A DNA stretch of 26,496 nt. Origin: Flavobacteriales bacterium (GTDB taxonomy: Bacteria; Bacteroidota; Bacteroidia; Flavobacteriales_F; PHOS-HE28). The position numbers and the translations under genes were made by a program. The stretch lies in the NCBI GenBank assembly GCA_016713865.1, contig JADJOG010000029.1:1-26496 (forward strand), in the 5' to 3' direction. The notes under the pieces were generated by a model that saw nothing but the letters and a program-made list of their open reading frames with translations, did no database searches and had not been told where the DNA came from. Shown piece by piece: positions 25,136 through 26,496 of the stretch (positions are counted from its first letter, which is position 1; each line of letters starts with the position of its first letter).

Positions 25136-26084
25136 TTGCTTTCACACGTATAGAAGGCGAATCAAGCAAAACGGGACCGTGAAGACCCGAGGTCGATCAG
25201 ATGTTCCCTCGTCGTCGGACCTCACCGAACCGGATGCTCGATACCAAGGACATACAATGAGAGCATCTGGGCGATACGCGTATTTGTAGCCCGGAACTAT
25301 CTGTCGGATTGTAGCAGGAGAAGCGAAATTGATTGAACCCGGTCGGGAAAGCACGATCAGTGTTAGAGCATCATCTCAGCAGAGCTCTGGCATAGGCGTT
25401 TGGACAAGGAATCGAGGCGAGCGTGAGAAGCAGGCGATCTGAGCTATCGCCTTTGGTCTGATGGAATAGAGGCGTGCACCGCTCACATTCATGCGGCGCA
25501 AGGCACCGTGCCTTCAGTTGGGCTATTGTTGCGCAGAAAGCAGCGACTTCGCTTGAGTCACAGCATCGCAGGCGCACGCTGAGTTCAGATGAAGTGGTGA
25601 CGAGATTGAACCTGGATTTGCCACGAGGTGATTGAGGATTCGTTGCAGCGAGGCGAATCGACCTGGCAGCTACAACCAGCCGGAGCCGTGGAAACAACAT
25701 AAATCCTGCTTCAAGCGGCGCAGGCCTAGCGGCCAAATGCCTCCAAGAGCACGGAGCAGGTGAGCAGCCGCAAAGTGTTCTGATGCAGCCTCGCACAATA
25801 GGAATGTTGCTGCTGGCAGTGTGTACATGTCGTCTCAGCAAGAAACAATGTACTTGATGCGGCTGTCTGCGGAGCCCTGCGTCTGTAGCTCATTGATCAG
25901 CCAGCCGGATGCCATAATCGAAGCAGTGCCGCCAACGCCATCGGAAGCCTAGTGTCTCCAATGAGCAGGTAAACTTGTCCGATTAGCTTGGTTTGCTTGT
26001 ATGAGTAGGCAAGATTTCCACTGGCATTCATTCGATTTCGATTCGATAATTCCGACGGGCGAACTCTTCGATAGGGCGTGAAAA
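25136..26084. other. ~950-nt stretch with no recognisable gene
   Basis: No conserved protein motif, tRNA, tmRNA, RNase P RNA, CRISPR or clear repeat was found on either strand. The longest open frame (25371-25841, minus, 156 codons) has no signal peptide and no domain pattern; it is rich in Arg, Cys and Ser in a way that looks like chance reading. The flanking genes each end with a terminator hairpin pointing into this stretch. It could be an old decayed gene, an unrecognised RNA or plain spacer. Confidence 0.5.
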
Positions 26085-26113
26085 AGCGAAGCCGCCTTTT
26101 GGGCGGCTTCGCT
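26085..26113 (-). terminator. Terminator of the T9SS cargo gene
   Basis: A 12-bp perfect stem, AGCGAAGCCGCC (26085-26096) with GGCGGCTTCGCT (26102-26113), has a five-base loop. On minus it is followed by TTTTTC (plus GAAAAA at 26080-26085), the correct orientation for the gene ending at 26134. Confidence 0.85.
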
Positions 26114-26133
26114 GGGAAAAAAACTCGGGTCGC

Positions 26134-26496
26134 TTACTGGCCAACCACGAGCTTCTGAGCGCTGCGGCCGGACTTGTTCTGCGCATGCAGCAGGTACATG
26201 CCATCAGATAGGCCGGATTCCTTGCTGCTGATCTCGATGCCAGCACTGCCATTGGGCTGATAGGTCTTCGAGAAGACCTCGGCGCCGCGCATGTCCGTGA
26301 TCGTTATCACCGTAGGCGAGGTCTCCATTCCGAGAACCTGCACGTTGAACAGGTCGTTGGCCGGGTTCGGATAAAGTGAGATGAAGGAACTCGCGCCCAC
26401 TTCATTGATGCCCACCGGAACGCCCATCCAGATGTCGTCGATGAAGAGGTTGCCGCTGAAGGCGCTGCTAATGAAACGGAAACGGAAGCGCACCGT
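26134..26496 (-). CDS. T9SS cargo protein, C-terminal part (runs off window)
   Basis: This is the last ~120 residues of a secreted protein whose start lies beyond 26496; the in-frame ATG at 26493 is not a real start. The remaining part begins VRFRFRFISSAF then GNLFIDDIWMG. This is the jelly-roll edge often found in choice-of-anchor or M43 metalloprotease-type proteins of Bacteroidota. The T9SS type A sorting domain follows: FISLYPNPANDLFNVQVLG, ITDMRGAEVFSKTY, LSDGMYLLHAQN, ending AQKLVVGQ. The protein would be exported to the cell surface by T9SS. The catalytic or binding part is outside the window, so the function is unknown. A strong terminator follows. Confidence 0.88.
   Translation of the reverse strand, partial: TVRFRFRFISSAFSGNLFIDDIWMGVPVGINEVGASSFISLYPNPANDLFNVQVLGMETSPTVITITDMRGAEVFSKTYQPNGSAGIEISSKESGLSDGMYLLHAQNKSGRSAQKLVVGQ

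Noticed and set aside
25371..25841. 156-codon open frame on minus in the gene-free stretch
   Set aside because: No signal peptide, domain pattern or conserved context; composition looks random, so it is not called as a gene.

Overview
The window looks like a piece of a fairly GC-rich Bacteroidota chromosome, most likely Flavobacteriales. The evidence is a Bacteroidota-style RecA, a long (~316 aa) NusB in a nusB-DUF1573-yajC-coaE run, a PorT-like barrel protein, TAnnTTTG-like promoter boxes, and several secreted proteins ending in type 9 secretion (T9SS) sorting-domain-like tails. No phage, insertion sequence, integrase or CRISPR array was seen.

Layout. 1-450: 5' end of phosphoenolpyruvate synthase (minus). 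711-1721: recA. 1779-3190: TPR lipoprotein and a small secreted protein, convergent. 3255-3586: tRNA-Ala(CGC) and a rhodanese. 3779-6761: PorT-like barrel protein, secreted esterase-like hydrolase, and secreted endonuclease I. 7080-8957: ABC exporter. 8997-9946: leucine dehydrogenase, N-terminus missing. 9955-12668: nusB, DUF1573 lipoprotein, yajC, coaE and a small membrane protein. 12665-13285: DEDDh exonuclease. 13355-15166: PlsC-like acyltransferase, thioredoxin-fold-like protein and cyclophilin lipoprotein. 15169-18346: DEAD-box helicase and a TPR sensor histidine kinase (minus). 18406-21117: cutC and a GH2 beta-mannosidase. 21247-25089: a ~1,280-residue protein with five CUB-like modules and a T9SS tail. 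25136-26084: no recognisable gene. 26134-26496: C-terminus of another T9SS cargo.

Sequence quality dominates the interpretation. At least seven conserved genes are broken by small indels. Several look like a missing G in a G-run: cutC, mannosidase, leucine dehydrogenase, and probably recA and the histidine kinase 3' end. Others are larger or different: ~8 nt missing in recA, an extra base in ppsA and the helicase, and four shifts in the CUB protein. A live recA gene should not be broken twice, so uncorrected long-read error is the simplest explanation. The apparent kinase-helicase fusion falls under the same explanation.

The most interesting signals that sequencing error does not explain are three. 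The five CUB-like modules alternate between two types with alternating spacing. The mannosidase has a central block (~19740-20640) whose codon use differs sharply from both ends. Three of five convergent gene pairs share stop-codon bases within 4 nt. I found no convincing undescribed defence, mobile or regulatory system.
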